NCBI RefSeq assembly: GCF_016909575.1
Contig: NZ_JAFBGA010000001.1
Location: 248,001 to 312,000 of the forward strand
Direction of reading: 5' to 3'
DNA length: 64,000 nt
DNA from: Streptomyces sp. HB132
GTDB taxonomy: Bacteria > Actinomycetota > Actinomycetes > Streptomycetales > Streptomycetaceae
Below the pieces are notes generated by a model, which had not been told where the DNA came from, did not search any database, and saw only the letters and a list, made by a program, of their open reading frames with translations. Below are positions 43,182 through 52,646 of this stretch, piece after piece (the stretch's first letter is position 1; each line of letters starts with the position of its first letter). Made by a program: the position numbers and the translations under genes.

Positions 43182-43859
43182 CTACGAAAGGCGTGTCCGG
43201 GCGTCTGCCGCCTCCCGGGCGCAGGCGTACGCGAGGGGGCTGATCAGCTCGTCCGCGTCGGGCAGCCGCTGGTTGGCGCGGGAGGGGCGGCGGGCCCACT
43301 GCACGGCGCCGCGCCCCGCCAGCCGGGTCGGCGGCCCGGCCACGTAGTCGCCCTCGCCACGCCCCACGATGCCGATCGCCCCGGCGTCCCACCCCAGTCG
43401 CCGTACGAGCCCGGGTGCCTCGGCGGCTGCGCCCGGCAGCGCGAAGAACAGCATCCGGCGGTCCGGGGTGCGGGTCACCGGGCCGAGGGAGAGGCCCATC
43501 CGGTCCATCCGCGCCAGGGCCAGGAAGCCGGCGGACTCCGGGACGTCCAGGGCGTCGAAGGTCCGGCCGGAGGGCATGAGGACCGAAGACTCCGGCTGCC
43601 TGGACCACATCCGGCGGGCCGCGGCGGCGCTGCCCGTCGCCCGCTCCGCCCAGTCCGGCCGAGTGGGGTGGGCTCCGGGAGCGGGGCAGCCGGCGTCACC
43701 GCACGAGCAGTGCTCGGTCCCGCCGACGGCTTCGAGCCAGGTGCCCGGGAACACGTCCCAGTGCCGCTCCTGGGCGTACCAGGCCGCGGCTTCGAGCAGC
43801 TGTTCACCTCGCTGTCGGGGGACCTGGCGGGCTTCCGTCACTCCGATGGGCTCTTCCAC
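43182..43859 (-). CDS. Bifunctional primase/polymerase-like (Prim-Pol N-terminal) protein
   Basis: A 225-residue protein resembling the N-terminal half of bifunctional DNA primase/polymerase proteins: AAAWYAQERHWDVFPGTW, then a Cys/His zinc-like segment CSCGDAGCPAPGAHP (about 51-65) and DWAERAT. The acidic catalytic residues of a working Prim-Pol are not evident, so it may be a regulatory or inactive relative; similar proteins are widespread in Streptomyces. The GTG at 43859 has no clear ribosome site; a GTG seven codons in is possible. Confidence 0.75.
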   Translation of the reverse strand: MEEPIGVTEARQVPRQRGEQLLEAAAWYAQERHWDVFPGTWLEAVGGTEHCSCGDAGCPAPGAHPTRPDWAERATGSAAAARRMWSRQPESSVLMPSGRTFDALDVPESAGFLALARMDRMGLSLGPVTRTPDRRMLFFALPGAAAEAPGLVRRLGWDAGAIGIVGRGEGDYVAGPPTRLAGRGAVQWARRPSRANQRLPDADELISPLAYACAREAADARTRLS

Positions 43860-44113
43860 GCCCGGTCAACTACCGGCGCCATCAGGGGTTACGGGCGAAC
43901 GCGCGTCGACGGTGGGGGATCGATCCTGCACGCGGGGCGCACGGATGCATGGACGGGGGCGCGTGGGAGAAAGCGGACCGGTGTGCGGGTAACGGTCTGC
44001 AGGACTTCGCCAACTCGCCACCAGTCGTACCCGATACAGATGAATATGCGCATTTCTCGTGCCGTGCCGGGCAGTGATGCCTTCACTGAATCACTGCGGT
44101 CCCAGGGGGAAAA

Positions 44114-45496
44114 ATGGCAGCCAGGCCTCTCGTCGCCCGCCAGCCGAACGAACGGCTCCAGACGCTCATCCAGGAGGCGGCGTGTTCCAACGCCGGTCTC
44201 GCACGCCGGGTCAACATGGCGGGGGCGGAGCGGGGGCTCGACCTCCGCTACGACAAGACCTCCGTGGCCCGCTGGCTGCGCGGACAGCAACCACGCGGCA
44301 GAGCGCCGGGAATCATCGCCGAGGCGATCGGGCGCAAACTCGGCCGCACGGTCACGATCGACGAGATCGGCATGGCCAACGGCAAGAGCCTGGCCTCCGG
44401 CATCGGTCTGCAGTTCGCGCCCACCGTGCTCGGCGCCGTGGAGCAGGTCTGCGAGCTGTGGCGCAGCGACGTGGGTCGCCGCGACCTGCTGTCAGGGTCG
44501 GCGGTGGCCGCCTCCGCACTGGTCGAGCCGAGCCGTGACTGGCTGATCACGGGCGCCGATCCGCAGGTGGCGCGGTCGACGGGCAGCAGGGTCGGCATGC
44601 CGGACGTGGCGGCGGTGCGGGCGACGACGGCCGCGCTCGTCGACCTGGACCACCGCTTCGGCAGCGGACACGTGCGGCCCGTCCTGGTGCACTACCTCAA
44701 CAGCGTGGTGTCCGGGCTCCTTTCGGGCTCGTACCGGGAATCGGTCGGCCGCGAGCTGTTCGGTGCCGCCGCCCGGCTCACCGAGCTCGCCGGGTACATG
44801 GCCGTCGACACGGGCCAGCCGGGGCTGGCCCAGCGGTACTACATCCAGGCGCTGCGTCTGGCCCAGGCCGCGGGCGACCGTGCGTACGGGGGCTATGTAC
44901 TGGCGGCGTCGATGAGCCACCTCGCGGCCCAGCTCGGCAACCCGCGTGAGATCGCCCAGCTCGCGCGGGCCGCGCAGGAGGGCGCGCGGGGGCGGGTGAC
45001 GCCGCGCGCCGAGGCGATGTTCCACGCGGCGGAGGCCCGGGGCCACGCGCTGATGGGCGACGCCCGCACCTGCCAGGCCGCGGCGGGCCGGGCGCTGACC
45101 GCGCTGGAGCAGGCCGACCCGGACAAGGGCGACGACCCTGTCTGGATCACCCACTTCGACGCGGGTTACCTCGCCGACGAACTCGCGCACTGCCACCGGG
45201 ACCTGGGGCAGGCCGAACCTGCGGCCCGCAGGGCGAAGGAGGCCCTGGCGGCCCTCCCGGCCTCCCGGACCCGGCGCCGGGGCATCGGCCTGGTGCTGCT
45301 GGCCACGGCGCAGGTGCAGCAGCGCGAGGTGGAGCAGGCGTGCCACACGGGGCTGCGGGCGATGGAACTTCTGGGCACGGTGCGCTCCAGCCGGGGTGCC
45401 GAATATCTCGACGACCTCCAGCAGCGGTTCGAGCCGTACGCGGACGAGCCCGCGGTCCGAGAGTTCGGCGCCAGGCTGGAGCTCCAGGCCGCCTGA
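44114..45496 (+). CDS. NsdA-like helix-turn-helix/TPR regulator
   Basis: A 460-residue regulator. An N-terminal helix-turn-helix-like segment includes LRYDKTSVARWLRGQQPRGRAPGIIAEAI (read in parts, about 43-70), the same opening as the Streptomyces NsdA family, which negatively affects sporulation and antibiotic production. The rest is helical with TPR-like repeats (about 215-440). ATG 44114 follows GGGGGAAAA. I regard it as an NsdA paralogue, not necessarily nsdA itself. Confidence 0.88.
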   Translation: MAARPLVARQPNERLQTLIQEAACSNAGLARRVNMAGAERGLDLRYDKTSVARWLRGQQPRGRAPGIIAEAIGRKLGRTVTIDEIGMANGKSLASGIGLQFAPTVLGAVEQVCELWRSDVGRRDLLSGSAVAASALVEPSRDWLITGADPQVARSTGSRVGMPDVAAVRATTAALVDLDHRFGSGHVRPVLVHYLNSVVSGLLSGSYRESVGRELFGAAARLTELAGYMAVDTGQPGLAQRYYIQALRLAQAAGDRAYGGYVLAASMSHLAAQLGNPREIAQLARAAQEGARGRVTPRAEAMFHAAEARGHALMGDARTCQAAAGRALTALEQADPDKGDDPVWITHFDAGYLADELAHCHRDLGQAEPAARRAKEALAALPASRTRRRGIGLVLLATAQVQQREVEQACHTGLRAMELLGTVRSSRGAEYLDDLQQRFEPYADEPAVREFGARLELQAA

Positions 45497-45656
45497 CCTG
45501 CCCCGCGGACGAGTCGACCATGATCAGCGCCGGGTGCGCCTCAGGTGTTACCCGCCGTGTGAAGGGGTGGTGAGCGCTCCTGGGCGCTTGGCGCCGGGCT
45601 TCGCGCACCCGGTAGCGTGAGCCGACGATTCCATAGGTTCACACGTAGGAGTCCCG

Positions 45657-47189
45657 GTGACGCAGAGCGGACAGGGTGACGAGCGGCAGCTTCCCGCTGT
45701 ACAGCCCGCGCACGAAGGTGTCGTGCTGCCCGCGGAGGGTGGTGCCCCCTGGTACCCGGCGGGGCCGGCGGGCGGGCAGCAGGACCAGGCCGCCCCCGCG
45801 GGCGCGCAGCCGTGGGGCCGGCCCTGGGGGCCCGAGGACCCCCACCAGGACGGCCCGCCACCGGGGCAGCTGCCACCGGAGCAGCAGCAGGGCGCGTACC
45901 AGCAGCCGCAGCACGGGCAGTACCAGCAGCAGCCGCAGCAGTACGGGGCGCAGCAGTACGCGCCACAGCAGGACGCCTACCACCAGAACTCCTACCAGCA
46001 GCAGGACCCGTACCAGCAGCCGGATCCGTACCAGCAGACGCCGCAGCCGTATGCCCAGCCTCTGCCGCCCGAGGCCGTTCCGGGGCAGGGCACGCTCCCG
46101 GGCGGGGACGCGGACGCCACGCAGTACATCGCGCCCGTCCCGGGCGGCTCCCTGCCCGGTGGGCTGCCGGCCGAGAGCCCGGCGGAGGCCACCCAGCACC
46201 TGGCGCAGTCCGGCCCCCACGCGCAGCCGTCCGACGCCGACGCGACCCAGTACATACCCCCGGTGCCCGGCGGCGCTCCGTACGGGATACGGCCGGGGGC
46301 ACCGGGCGACCGGCAGCCGCCGGCGGAGTTCGACAGCCTCTTCCGCAGTGAGGAGCCCGCGGGCGCCACACAGCAGATGCCCCGCTTCGCCGGGCACCAG
46401 CAGCAGGGGCAGCCGCAGGGCGCCACCCCGCAGCCGCAGCGCCCCCACCAGAACGCCCAGCAGCCGCCGCAGGGCGCCCCGGCCCACCGGCCCGCCCCGC
46501 AGGCCCCCCACGACGGGTACGGCGCCCAGGAGCCGGACCAGAGCCGCGAGGCACCGCGCCGACGGGCCGCGCACATCCCGCTGATCGCTGCCGTCGTCAT
46601 CGGATGTGCCGTCATCGGGCTCGGCGCGGGTGCCCTGATGAGCGGGGGCGACGACAGCCCCTCGGACGACAAGCAGCCCGTGGCCGCCGGGAGTTCACCG
46701 TCGGGTGACCCCTCCGAGCAGGCACCCGACCCCGCGAAGCCCCAGGCAGGGGCGCTCGACGAGCTGCTCGCCGACAGCAACGACAGCCGCTCGGCGGTGA
46801 TCAGCGCCGTGGAGAAGATCAAGAGCTGCCGGGCGCTGGACCAGGCGGCCACCGACCTGACGGGCGCGGCCGAGCAGCGCCGCGGTCTGGTGACCCGGCT
46901 CGAAGGGCTGAGCGTCGACAAGCTCCCGGACAACGCCGAGTTGAAAGCATCCCTGACCAAGGCGTGGCAGGCGTCGGCGGAGGCCGACGACCACTACGCC
47001 AGGTGGGCCGGTCAGGCCAAGAAGGACAAGAAGGTCTGCAAGGGCGGCTCCGCACGCTCGACCGACGCGACCGCCGAGGCCAACGCGTCGAGCGGCGAGG
47101 CCACCACGGCCAAGCGGAAGGCCTCGGGGCTGTGGAACTCCATCGCCCGGAAGTACGGGCTGACGGAACGCGCCCCCACACAGCTCTGA
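45657..47189 (+). CDS. Pro/Gln-rich single-pass membrane protein
   Basis: A 510-residue protein. The first 300 residues are disordered, rich in Gln, Pro and Tyr (QPQQYGAQQY-type repeats), and carry the duplicated motif DADATQYIAPVPGG / DADATQYIPPVPGG. One membrane helix (about 303-325) leads to an extracellular Cys-containing helical domain. GTG 45657 has AGGAG upstream. N-terminal in, C-terminal out is the likely topology. No enzymatic motif; possibly a cell-envelope or scaffold protein. Confidence 0.85.
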   Translation: MTQSGQGDERQLPAVQPAHEGVVLPAEGGAPWYPAGPAGGQQDQAAPAGAQPWGRPWGPEDPHQDGPPPGQLPPEQQQGAYQQPQHGQYQQQPQQYGAQQYAPQQDAYHQNSYQQQDPYQQPDPYQQTPQPYAQPLPPEAVPGQGTLPGGDADATQYIAPVPGGSLPGGLPAESPAEATQHLAQSGPHAQPSDADATQYIPPVPGGAPYGIRPGAPGDRQPPAEFDSLFRSEEPAGATQQMPRFAGHQQQGQPQGATPQPQRPHQNAQQPPQGAPAHRPAPQAPHDGYGAQEPDQSREAPRRRAAHIPLIAAVVIGCAVIGLGAGALMSGGDDSPSDDKQPVAAGSSPSGDPSEQAPDPAKPQAGALDELLADSNDSRSAVISAVEKIKSCRALDQAATDLTGAAEQRRGLVTRLEGLSVDKLPDNAELKASLTKAWQASAEADDHYARWAGQAKKDKKVCKGGSARSTDATAEANASSGEATTAKRKASGLWNSIARKYGLTERAPTQL

Positions 47190-47197
47190 CGCCCCAA

Positions 47198-47230
47198 GGC
47201 CCCGGGCCCGCTCCCAGCGGGGCCGGGGCC
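47198..47230. terminator. Strong terminator between convergent genes
   Basis: Nested perfect arms GGCCCCGG/CCGGGGCC and CCCGCT/AGCGGG with a three-base loop, one mismatched pair between them. It starts nine bases after the membrane-protein stop and lies 25 bases before the end of the convergent gene. Confidence 0.85.
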
Positions 47231-47254
47231 GGGGCCGGGGTCCTGTGCCGTGCG

Positions 47255-48529
47255 TCAGCCGCCCGAGCGGGCGTTCACCAGGGTCTCCGTGACATCCACG
47301 AAGCCCTCCTTCTCGGCGGTGAGGCGGCCCTCGCGGACCACCTGGAAGGTCACCCGCCCGTTCACGACGCGCGCGTACGCGGCCGTACCGACCATGTCCT
47401 GGAAGCGCCAGCGCAGGGTGGGGGTGAGGCCGCCGGTGTCCACCTCGGTGCCCCGGTTGAGGCTGACGGATATCCCGCCCGCCGTGACGTCCGGCCGGTC
47501 CATCGCCTCGACGACCGCCCTGAGCGCGGTGTACGCGATCCAGGTGGTCTGCACCCCCGTGTCCGAGGGATCGATCCGGTTGTCCCCGAACGCGTACTTC
47601 CGGATCACCTCGCGCATCTCGTTCCAGCGGGCGTCGCCCGCGTCCGGGTACCAGCCGGTGACGAGAGCCCCCTCGAAGGGGCTGTCCGGTCCGCCCGAAC
47701 GGTCGATGAGGCCCTGGCCCACGCTGCCGAGCACCGACGAGATCCGCACCTCGCTGCCCATCGGCTCCAGGCGGCGGAAGGAATCGAAGAACGTCTCGGT
47801 GCCCTTGCCGAGCACCGCGGTCACACAGCCGTCGCCCGCGTTGTCGAGGGCCCTGGCGGCCTCGGCGTCGTACGACGTCGCCTCCTCGGCCGCGCTGATG
47901 TCGTAGGACGCGGGACGGCCGCTCCGGCCGAGACTCGTGTCGAGGAGACCGGGCATGGTGTCTCCGACCAGGGTGTCGGGCCGTACGAGCGAGACCCGCT
48001 CGCAGCCGGCTGCCAACTGCTCGCCGTTCCCGGCGACGAGCGCGGGCTGGCCGCCGTTGACCGGGTAGGAGAGATAGCTGGTGAGCTCGTCGGCGGAGGC
48101 TCCGTACCCACCGATGTAGGGGATCCCGGCCGACTCCAGCGGAGCCAGGAAAGCGCGCCCGTGCCTGCTGTAGGAGCCGACGACCGCCGCCACGTTCTCG
48201 TCGGCCGCCCGCCGCGCGCACTTCGAGGCCCCGGTGGCGGTGTCCTGCTCGTTGCAGGTGAGCACCCGGAGCTCGTGGCCGCCGATCCCGCCCTTCTCGT
48301 TGATCCAGCGGGCGTAGGTCCGCGCCATGGCCGGCATGCCCGCCATGCTCACGGTGTCGGCCCCGGTGGTGTCGGGAGCCCAGGTCATCACGGTGACGGG
48401 CTCCCTGGAGCCCCCCGAGGCCCCCGGGAGGACACCGCAGCCGGATATCAGCAGCGCCCCCGCCACCGCCGTTGTGAGGAGTTCGTAGGGGCGGGAGGAG
48501 GTGAGGCGTCGCCATCCGGTCATGGGCAT
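47255..48529 (-). CDS. Solute-binding lipoprotein (branched-chain amino acid/urea type)
   Basis: A 424-residue type 1 periplasmic-binding-fold lipoprotein. The signal peptide ends in the lipobox ISGC (about 31-34). The mature protein has the family pattern ARTYARWINEKGGIGGHELRVLTCNEQ (read in parts), VVGSYSRHG, and IPYIGGYGAS. No ABC permease genes follow, so it is an orphan binding protein or partner of a remote transporter. ATG 48529 was chosen; ATG 48523 is equally possible. Confidence 0.88.
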   Translation of the reverse strand: MPMTGWRRLTSSRPYELLTTAVAGALLISGCGVLPGASGGSREPVTVMTWAPDTTGADTVSMAGMPAMARTYARWINEKGGIGGHELRVLTCNEQDTATGASKCARRAADENVAAVVGSYSRHGRAFLAPLESAGIPYIGGYGASADELTSYLSYPVNGGQPALVAGNGEQLAAGCERVSLVRPDTLVGDTMPGLLDTSLGRSGRPASYDISAAEEATSYDAEAARALDNAGDGCVTAVLGKGTETFFDSFRRLEPMGSEVRISSVLGSVGQGLIDRSGGPDSPFEGALVTGWYPDAGDARWNEMREVIRKYAFGDNRIDPSDTGVQTTWIAYTALRAVVEAMDRPDVTAGGISVSLNRGTEVDTGGLTPTLRWRFQDMVGTAAYARVVNGRVTFQVVREGRLTAEKEGFVDVTETLVNARSGG

Positions 48530-48646
48530 GAACTTTTCCGGCTCACGGGTAACGCCGCAGTGTGCCGTGTTCGACGCAGGGTGACCTGGAGGTGAATTAC
48601 GGGGGGCCGCGCACGGCCGTCCGGAGGGAACGTACGATCGGCAACC

Positions 48647-49144
48647 GTGCAGCAAGGTTCGGAGAACACTTCCCGTCGCGGCCGTCGCTCCTCCACCATG
48701 GGCGGCATGCCGCTCAACGACATGCCGTGGTGGCGCTGGCGCAGCAACGTGCGCTCGGCGCTGCACATGCTCTCCGACCCCGTCTTCCACCACGAGTGCT
48801 GGCTCGCCGGCCGGGAAGGGTACGGCGACGTCACCGACGCCGTGTACCGCCTGGTCGAGGACACCTGGCTGGACAACTGGTCCGCCGAGAAGTACGTGGG
48901 GACGATCTTCCGCGACTCCGCCGAGGCGGCCCTCGTGGACGTCGCCGCCCTGCGGGTGCTGCGCATCATGCACCAGATAGGCGCCGACGCCCCCGTCTCC
49001 GCCTACCTGCAGCATCCGGGCTGGCAGGAGGCGGTCACGGCCGCCCGCGAGGCCCATGTGATGCTCGCCACGAATGACGCCGAGGACCCCGACATCCCGC
49101 CGCACTCCCTGGACGTGCTCCGCATCATGACCGGTTCGGCGTGA
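48647..49144 (+). CDS. Conserved hypothetical protein (165 aa)
   Basis: A 165-residue soluble, helical protein with an acidic C-terminal half and a conserved-looking MPWWRWRSNVRSALHMLSDPVFHHE segment (read in parts). No enzymatic motif or membrane span. GTG 48647 lacks a strong ribosome site. It is followed after 28 bp by purU, possibly co-transcribed. Confidence 0.8.
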   Translation: MQQGSENTSRRGRRSSTMGGMPLNDMPWWRWRSNVRSALHMLSDPVFHHECWLAGREGYGDVTDAVYRLVEDTWLDNWSAEKYVGTIFRDSAEAALVDVAALRVLRIMHQIGADAPVSAYLQHPGWQEAVTAAREAHVMLATNDAEDPDIPPHSLDVLRIMTGSA

Positions 49145-49172
49145 CCTTCGGGCGGTGTGGGACCCTACGGGG

Positions 49173-50072
49173 ATGACCGCGCCGCAGCCCGCCGAATCCG
49201 TACCCGCTGCCTCGGACACCGTCGCCGAGCAGTACGTCCTCACGCTCTCCTGCCCCGACAAGCAGGGCATCGTGCACGCCGTGTCGAGCTATCTCTTCAT
49301 GACCGGCTGCAACATCGAGGACAGTCAGCAGTTCGGCGACCACGACACCGGTCTCTTCTTCATGCGCGTCCACTTCTCGGCGGACGCCACGATCACCGTG
49401 GACAAGCTGCGGGCGAGCTTCGCCGCGATCGGGGACTCCTTCCGCATGGACTGGCAGATCCACCGGCCCGGCGACCGGATGCGGATCGTGCTGATGGTCA
49501 GCAAGTTCGGGCACTGCCTCAACGACCTGTTGTTCCGTTCCCGCACCGGCGCCCTGCCGGTCGAGATCGTGGCGGTCGTCTCCAACCACACGGACTTCGC
49601 CGAGCTGGTCGCCTCCTACGGCGTCCCGTTCCGGCACATCCCCGTGAACAGGGAGAACAAGCAGGAGGCCGAGGCGCAGCTGCTGGAGCTGGTCCGTGGG
49701 GAGAACGTCGAACTCGTGGTCCTCGCGCGCTACATGCAGGTGCTCTCGGACGATCTCTGCAAGCAGCTGAGCGGCCGGATCATCAACATCCACCACTCCT
49801 TCCTGCCGAGCTTCAAGGGTGCGAAGCCCTACCACCAGGCCCACGCGCGGGGTGTGAAGCTGATCGGCGCGACGGCCCACTACGTGACCGCCGACCTCGA
49901 CGAGGGGCCGATCATCGAGCAGGAGGTCGAGCGCGTCGGGCACGGCGTCACGCCCGACCAGCTCGTCGCCATCGGCCGGGACGTCGAGTGCCAGGCACTG
50001 GCCCGTGCCGTCAAGTGGCACGCGGAGCAGCGCATCCTGCTCAACGGCCGCCGCACGGTCGTCTTCGCCTGA
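49173..50072 (+). CDS. purU: Formyltetrahydrofolate deformylase
   Basis: A 299-residue enzyme: ACT domain at about 20-100 (LTLSCPDKQGIVHAVSSYLF) and formyltransferase-like domain with IINIHHSFLPSFKGAKPYHQA (read in parts, about 205-225) and GATAHYVTADLDEGPII (about 235-252), supplying the Asn/His/Asp triad. It hydrolyses 10-formyl-THF to formate and THF, balancing one-carbon units and supplying formate to purine synthesis. ATG 49173. Confidence 0.95.
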   Translation: MTAPQPAESVPAASDTVAEQYVLTLSCPDKQGIVHAVSSYLFMTGCNIEDSQQFGDHDTGLFFMRVHFSADATITVDKLRASFAAIGDSFRMDWQIHRPGDRMRIVLMVSKFGHCLNDLLFRSRTGALPVEIVAVVSNHTDFAELVASYGVPFRHIPVNRENKQEAEAQLLELVRGENVELVVLARYMQVLSDDLCKQLSGRIINIHHSFLPSFKGAKPYHQAHARGVKLIGATAHYVTADLDEGPIIEQEVERVGHGVTPDQLVAIGRDVECQALARAVKWHAEQRILLNGRRTVVFA

Positions 50073-50081
50073 GGTCCGTGC

Positions 50082-51326
50082 TCACAGCCTGCTGAGGGAG
50101 GCCGCGGCGAACAGGACGTCGCGGATCGCCTCGCGGTCGCCCTCCTGGCCGGCCGCCGCCTCGACCGGCGGCACATGGCCGGCGACCAGCTGGCAGAACT
50201 CCACCCCGTCGAGCGCGACCTGCGCCACTGTGTGGGCGGGGGAGCCGAGGGCGGCCGGTGAGTCCAGCGCGATGTACCAGTCGCCGCCGCCTCGGCCCTC
50301 GACCTCCAGATGGAGGGAACGCCCCGGGGACCCCGCGGTGACCAGGTGGCGAGCCGGCGCGGCCAGCCCCGCGCGGCGGCGGCCGGCCAGAGTGGCGGGC
50401 AGCAGCCGCACCGCGAGGTCGATCATCCGGTGGAGATGGGCGGCGGCCGGCGGTTCGTAGGGGTAGTCCACCGCCTCGGCGATGTCACCGCCGTGCACCC
50501 AGCACTCGAAGGCACGCTCCAGGAGCGAGTCCTGCAGCGGGAGGCCGAAGTCCCCGTACGGCACGGAGCGCTCCGCGATCCCCCGTCCGGCGAAGGACAC
50601 CGTCCGGACGAGGGCGTGGCTCTGGTCACGCCAGGGCTCCCGTACGGCCCGGGTGGGCGGACGGAGAGCGGCCGACCAGTAGTGCTCGGTGCGCTCGGTC
50701 GGTGTCGGCGGCAGAGGGCTCCCGCCCTTACCGAGGGGGTCGTCCAGATCGAGCGCCCGCGACACGAGACCGTCGACGGCCATCAGATGGCCGATCACCC
50801 CGGCGACCGTCGTCCTGCGGTTGACCTGACGCTCGTCCTCGAACCACTTCAGCCGTACCGGCGCGTGCCACTCCGCGTCGCCGATGTCCCGCAGCAGCGC
50901 GTCGAGCCGTGCGGTCTCCGCGTCGTACGGCGCCGCCCACGAGGGGACGGGGATGCGTGCGGGGCGGCGGCCGAGACAGCCCTCCAGGACCCGGGACCTG
51001 AGCATCGGGTCCAGGTCCAGGGTGCCGTCGGTGTGCAGCAGCCCCACGGCGTCGCGCAGCCGCAGCGCCTCGTCGGCGCAGGGCGCGCACGAGGTCAGGT
51101 GTTCCTCGACGGCCGCCGTCTCCTCGGCGGAGCAGGCGGCCAGGGCCCAGGCGCCGAGGAGCGACGCGAGCACCTTGTGGGGTAGCGGCGGTGCGGGCGG
51201 CTCCGGGGTCACGGGCCGGGCCGGGGGCAGCCTCTCCTGGTCGTCCGCGGCGACCCGGGGCCCCGGTATGCGCCGCTCCACCGGCTGCTCCCCGTCTCGG
51301 CCGTCGCCGTCCCGGCCCCCGCTCAC
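50082..51326 (-). CDS. Anti-sigma factor: zinc finger fused to MDMPI/DinB-fold domain
   Basis: A 414-residue fusion. An N-terminal zinc-binding anti-sigma segment shows EEHLTSCAPC (H-x3-C-x2-C, about 74-83). The remainder is a mycothiol-dependent maleylpyruvate isomerase-like DinB-fold domain: ARLDALLRDIGDAEW, VAGVIGHLMAVDGLVSRALD and CWVHGGDIAEAVDYP (H-x3-D). GTG 51326 overlaps the ECF sigma stop (GTGA), so the pair is stoichiometric. The DinB-like domain may sense thiol or xenobiotic stress and release sigma; this is inference. Confidence 0.9.
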   Translation of the reverse strand: MSGGRDGDGRDGEQPVERRIPGPRVAADDQERLPPARPVTPEPPAPPLPHKVLASLLGAWALAACSAEETAAVEEHLTSCAPCADEALRLRDAVGLLHTDGTLDLDPMLRSRVLEGCLGRRPARIPVPSWAAPYDAETARLDALLRDIGDAEWHAPVRLKWFEDERQVNRRTTVAGVIGHLMAVDGLVSRALDLDDPLGKGGSPLPPTPTERTEHYWSAALRPPTRAVREPWRDQSHALVRTVSFAGRGIAERSVPYGDFGLPLQDSLLERAFECWVHGGDIAEAVDYPYEPPAAAHLHRMIDLAVRLLPATLAGRRRAGLAAPARHLVTAGSPGRSLHLEVEGRGGGDWYIALDSPAALGSPAHTVAQVALDGVEFCQLVAGHVPPVEAAAGQEGDREAIRDVLFAAASLSRL

Positions 51327-51901
51327 GGTGTCGGTCCGTATCCGGGAGGCGCGGTGCCGGCCGACTGCCCGGTGTTCGCGGTGGAGAGGAGCTGGAGACC
51401 GAGCCGCAGCCGGCGCCTGGCCTCGTCGCCGGTGACGCCGAGGTCGGCCGCGGCCTGCCGGTAGTCCCGGCGCTGGACGTACGCGAGCTGCAGGGCGGCG
51501 CGCAGTGGGGCGGGCATGGAGGCGACGATGTAGTCGGCGCGCGCCGCGGCGGTGGCCTTGAGCACCCGGTGCTCCAGGTCCTCGTCCTCCAGCCGTCCGT
51601 CCGCGTCGGGCCCGGCCTGTTCCCCGCGGAGCCGCTGCACGGACAGGCGATGGGTGAGTCGCGCCACCCAGGAGCGCATCGAGCCGTGCTTGGGGTCGTA
51701 GACGTCCGGGTTCTCCCAGACGTAGCCGAAGACCTCGCGCGTCACCTGGTCCGCCGCGTCCTCGTCGTCGAGCATGCGGTGGGCCTGGCTGTGCACCAGG
51801 GCGGCGAAGCGGTCGTATAGCTCACCGAGGGCCGCCGCCTCGCCACGCGTCAGCCGCTGCTGCATCCGGCGGTCCCAGCGCGGTGGTGCGTCCTTCGCCA
51901 T
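51323..51901 (-). CDS. ECF RNA polymerase sigma factor
   Basis: A 192-residue ECF sigma factor. Region 2 spans about 20-95 (FAALVHSQAHRMLDDEDAADQVTREVF... read in parts), region 4 about 125-180 with the DNA-binding helix in YRQAAADLGVTGDEARRRLRLGL. Region 1.1 and 3 are absent, as expected. It is coupled to a zinc-finger/DinB-fold anti-sigma factor. The target promoters cannot be deduced here. Confidence 0.93.
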   Translation of the reverse strand: MAKDAPPRWDRRMQQRLTRGEAAALGELYDRFAALVHSQAHRMLDDEDAADQVTREVFGYVWENPDVYDPKHGSMRSWVARLTHRLSVQRLRGEQAGPDADGRLEDEDLEHRVLKATAAARADYIVASMPAPLRAALQLAYVQRRDYRQAAADLGVTGDEARRRLRLGLQLLSTANTGQSAGTAPPGYGPTP

Positions 51902-52061
51902 CCAGCCCCCAGCCCTGTGCCTCTCTTCACGTCGAATGTAGTCGTCGGCGTGGTCCGTTCATGCACCTTTGCGGCAAGTACGTCCCTGGAATGGCGCCGG
52001 ATGATAAGGAATGATTGACGCCTTGCCCCTTCCTGATCGCGAAAACGAACCTCAAGTGATC

Positions 52062-52087
52062 GTTCACGGTGCGATCCTGGGGGGTAC
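52062..52087 (+). promoter_or_regulatory. SigB-like promoter upstream of the STAS gene
   Basis: GTTC (52062-52065), 16 bases, then GGGTAC (52082-52087) is close to the Streptomyces SigB-family pattern (G-N-N-T, 14-16 bases, GGGTA). It lies about 100 bp before the anti-sigma antagonist gene. Confidence 0.4.
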
Positions 52088-52189
52088 GGAGACCGAAAGG
52101 GAGTTTCACCGACCTGTACGCGGGCAGCCGCGAGGAGGAACGGAAACTTCCGGATCCTCCGGAGCCCCCGGAACGAGAGGCCGAGTCGC

Positions 52190-52564
52190 GTGACGCTGAA
52201 GGTGTACGAGACCGAGCAGGACGCGTGGACCGTGCTGCGCATCCACGGCGAGCTCGACCTCGTCAGTTCACCCGTCGTGCGCCAGTCCGTGCACGGGGCG
52301 GTGGCCGCCGGGCAGCACGACGTGGTCCTGGACCTCTCCGGCGTCCTGTTCTGCGACTCCAGCGGAGTCAACGTCCTGATCGCCGCCCGCCGCCTCATGA
52401 AGTCATGCGGCGGCCGGCTGAGGCTGATCCTCCCGGCCCGCGGCGCGGTGGACGGCTCGCACGTCAACAAGGTGCTCGGCGCCCTCGGGGTACGCCGGCT
52501 CTTCGACGTCTACTCCGACGCGGACGCCGCCACCGACGACGAATCCCAGCCGCTCACCGCTTGA
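52190..52564 (+). CDS. STAS-domain anti-sigma factor antagonist
   Basis: A 124-residue STAS protein (RsbV/SpoIIAA-like). The phosphorylatable serine is in FCDSSGVNVL (about 52-56), preceded by the typical DLSGVLF strand. Unphosphorylated, it binds an RsbW-type ATPase and frees a sigma factor. The RsbW-like protein at 53.8 kb is the natural local partner. GTG 52190. Confidence 0.94.
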   Translation: MTLKVYETEQDAWTVLRIHGELDLVSSPVVRQSVHGAVAAGQHDVVLDLSGVLFCDSSGVNVLIAARRLMKSCGGRLRLILPARGAVDGSHVNKVLGALGVRRLFDVYSDADAATDDESQPLTA

Positions 52565-52646
52565 CACGCCGTACCGCAGCGAGGTTGTCACACCACTGAG
52601 GACGGTTGGTGACACGTGGCCCCGCTCGGCGTCGTACGCTCGCCGC

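Noticed and set aside
52069..52189. Possible extra coding sequence before the STAS gene
   Set aside because: A hydrophilic open frame exists but continues as a shadow of the STAS gene and has no good start; treated as leader sequence.
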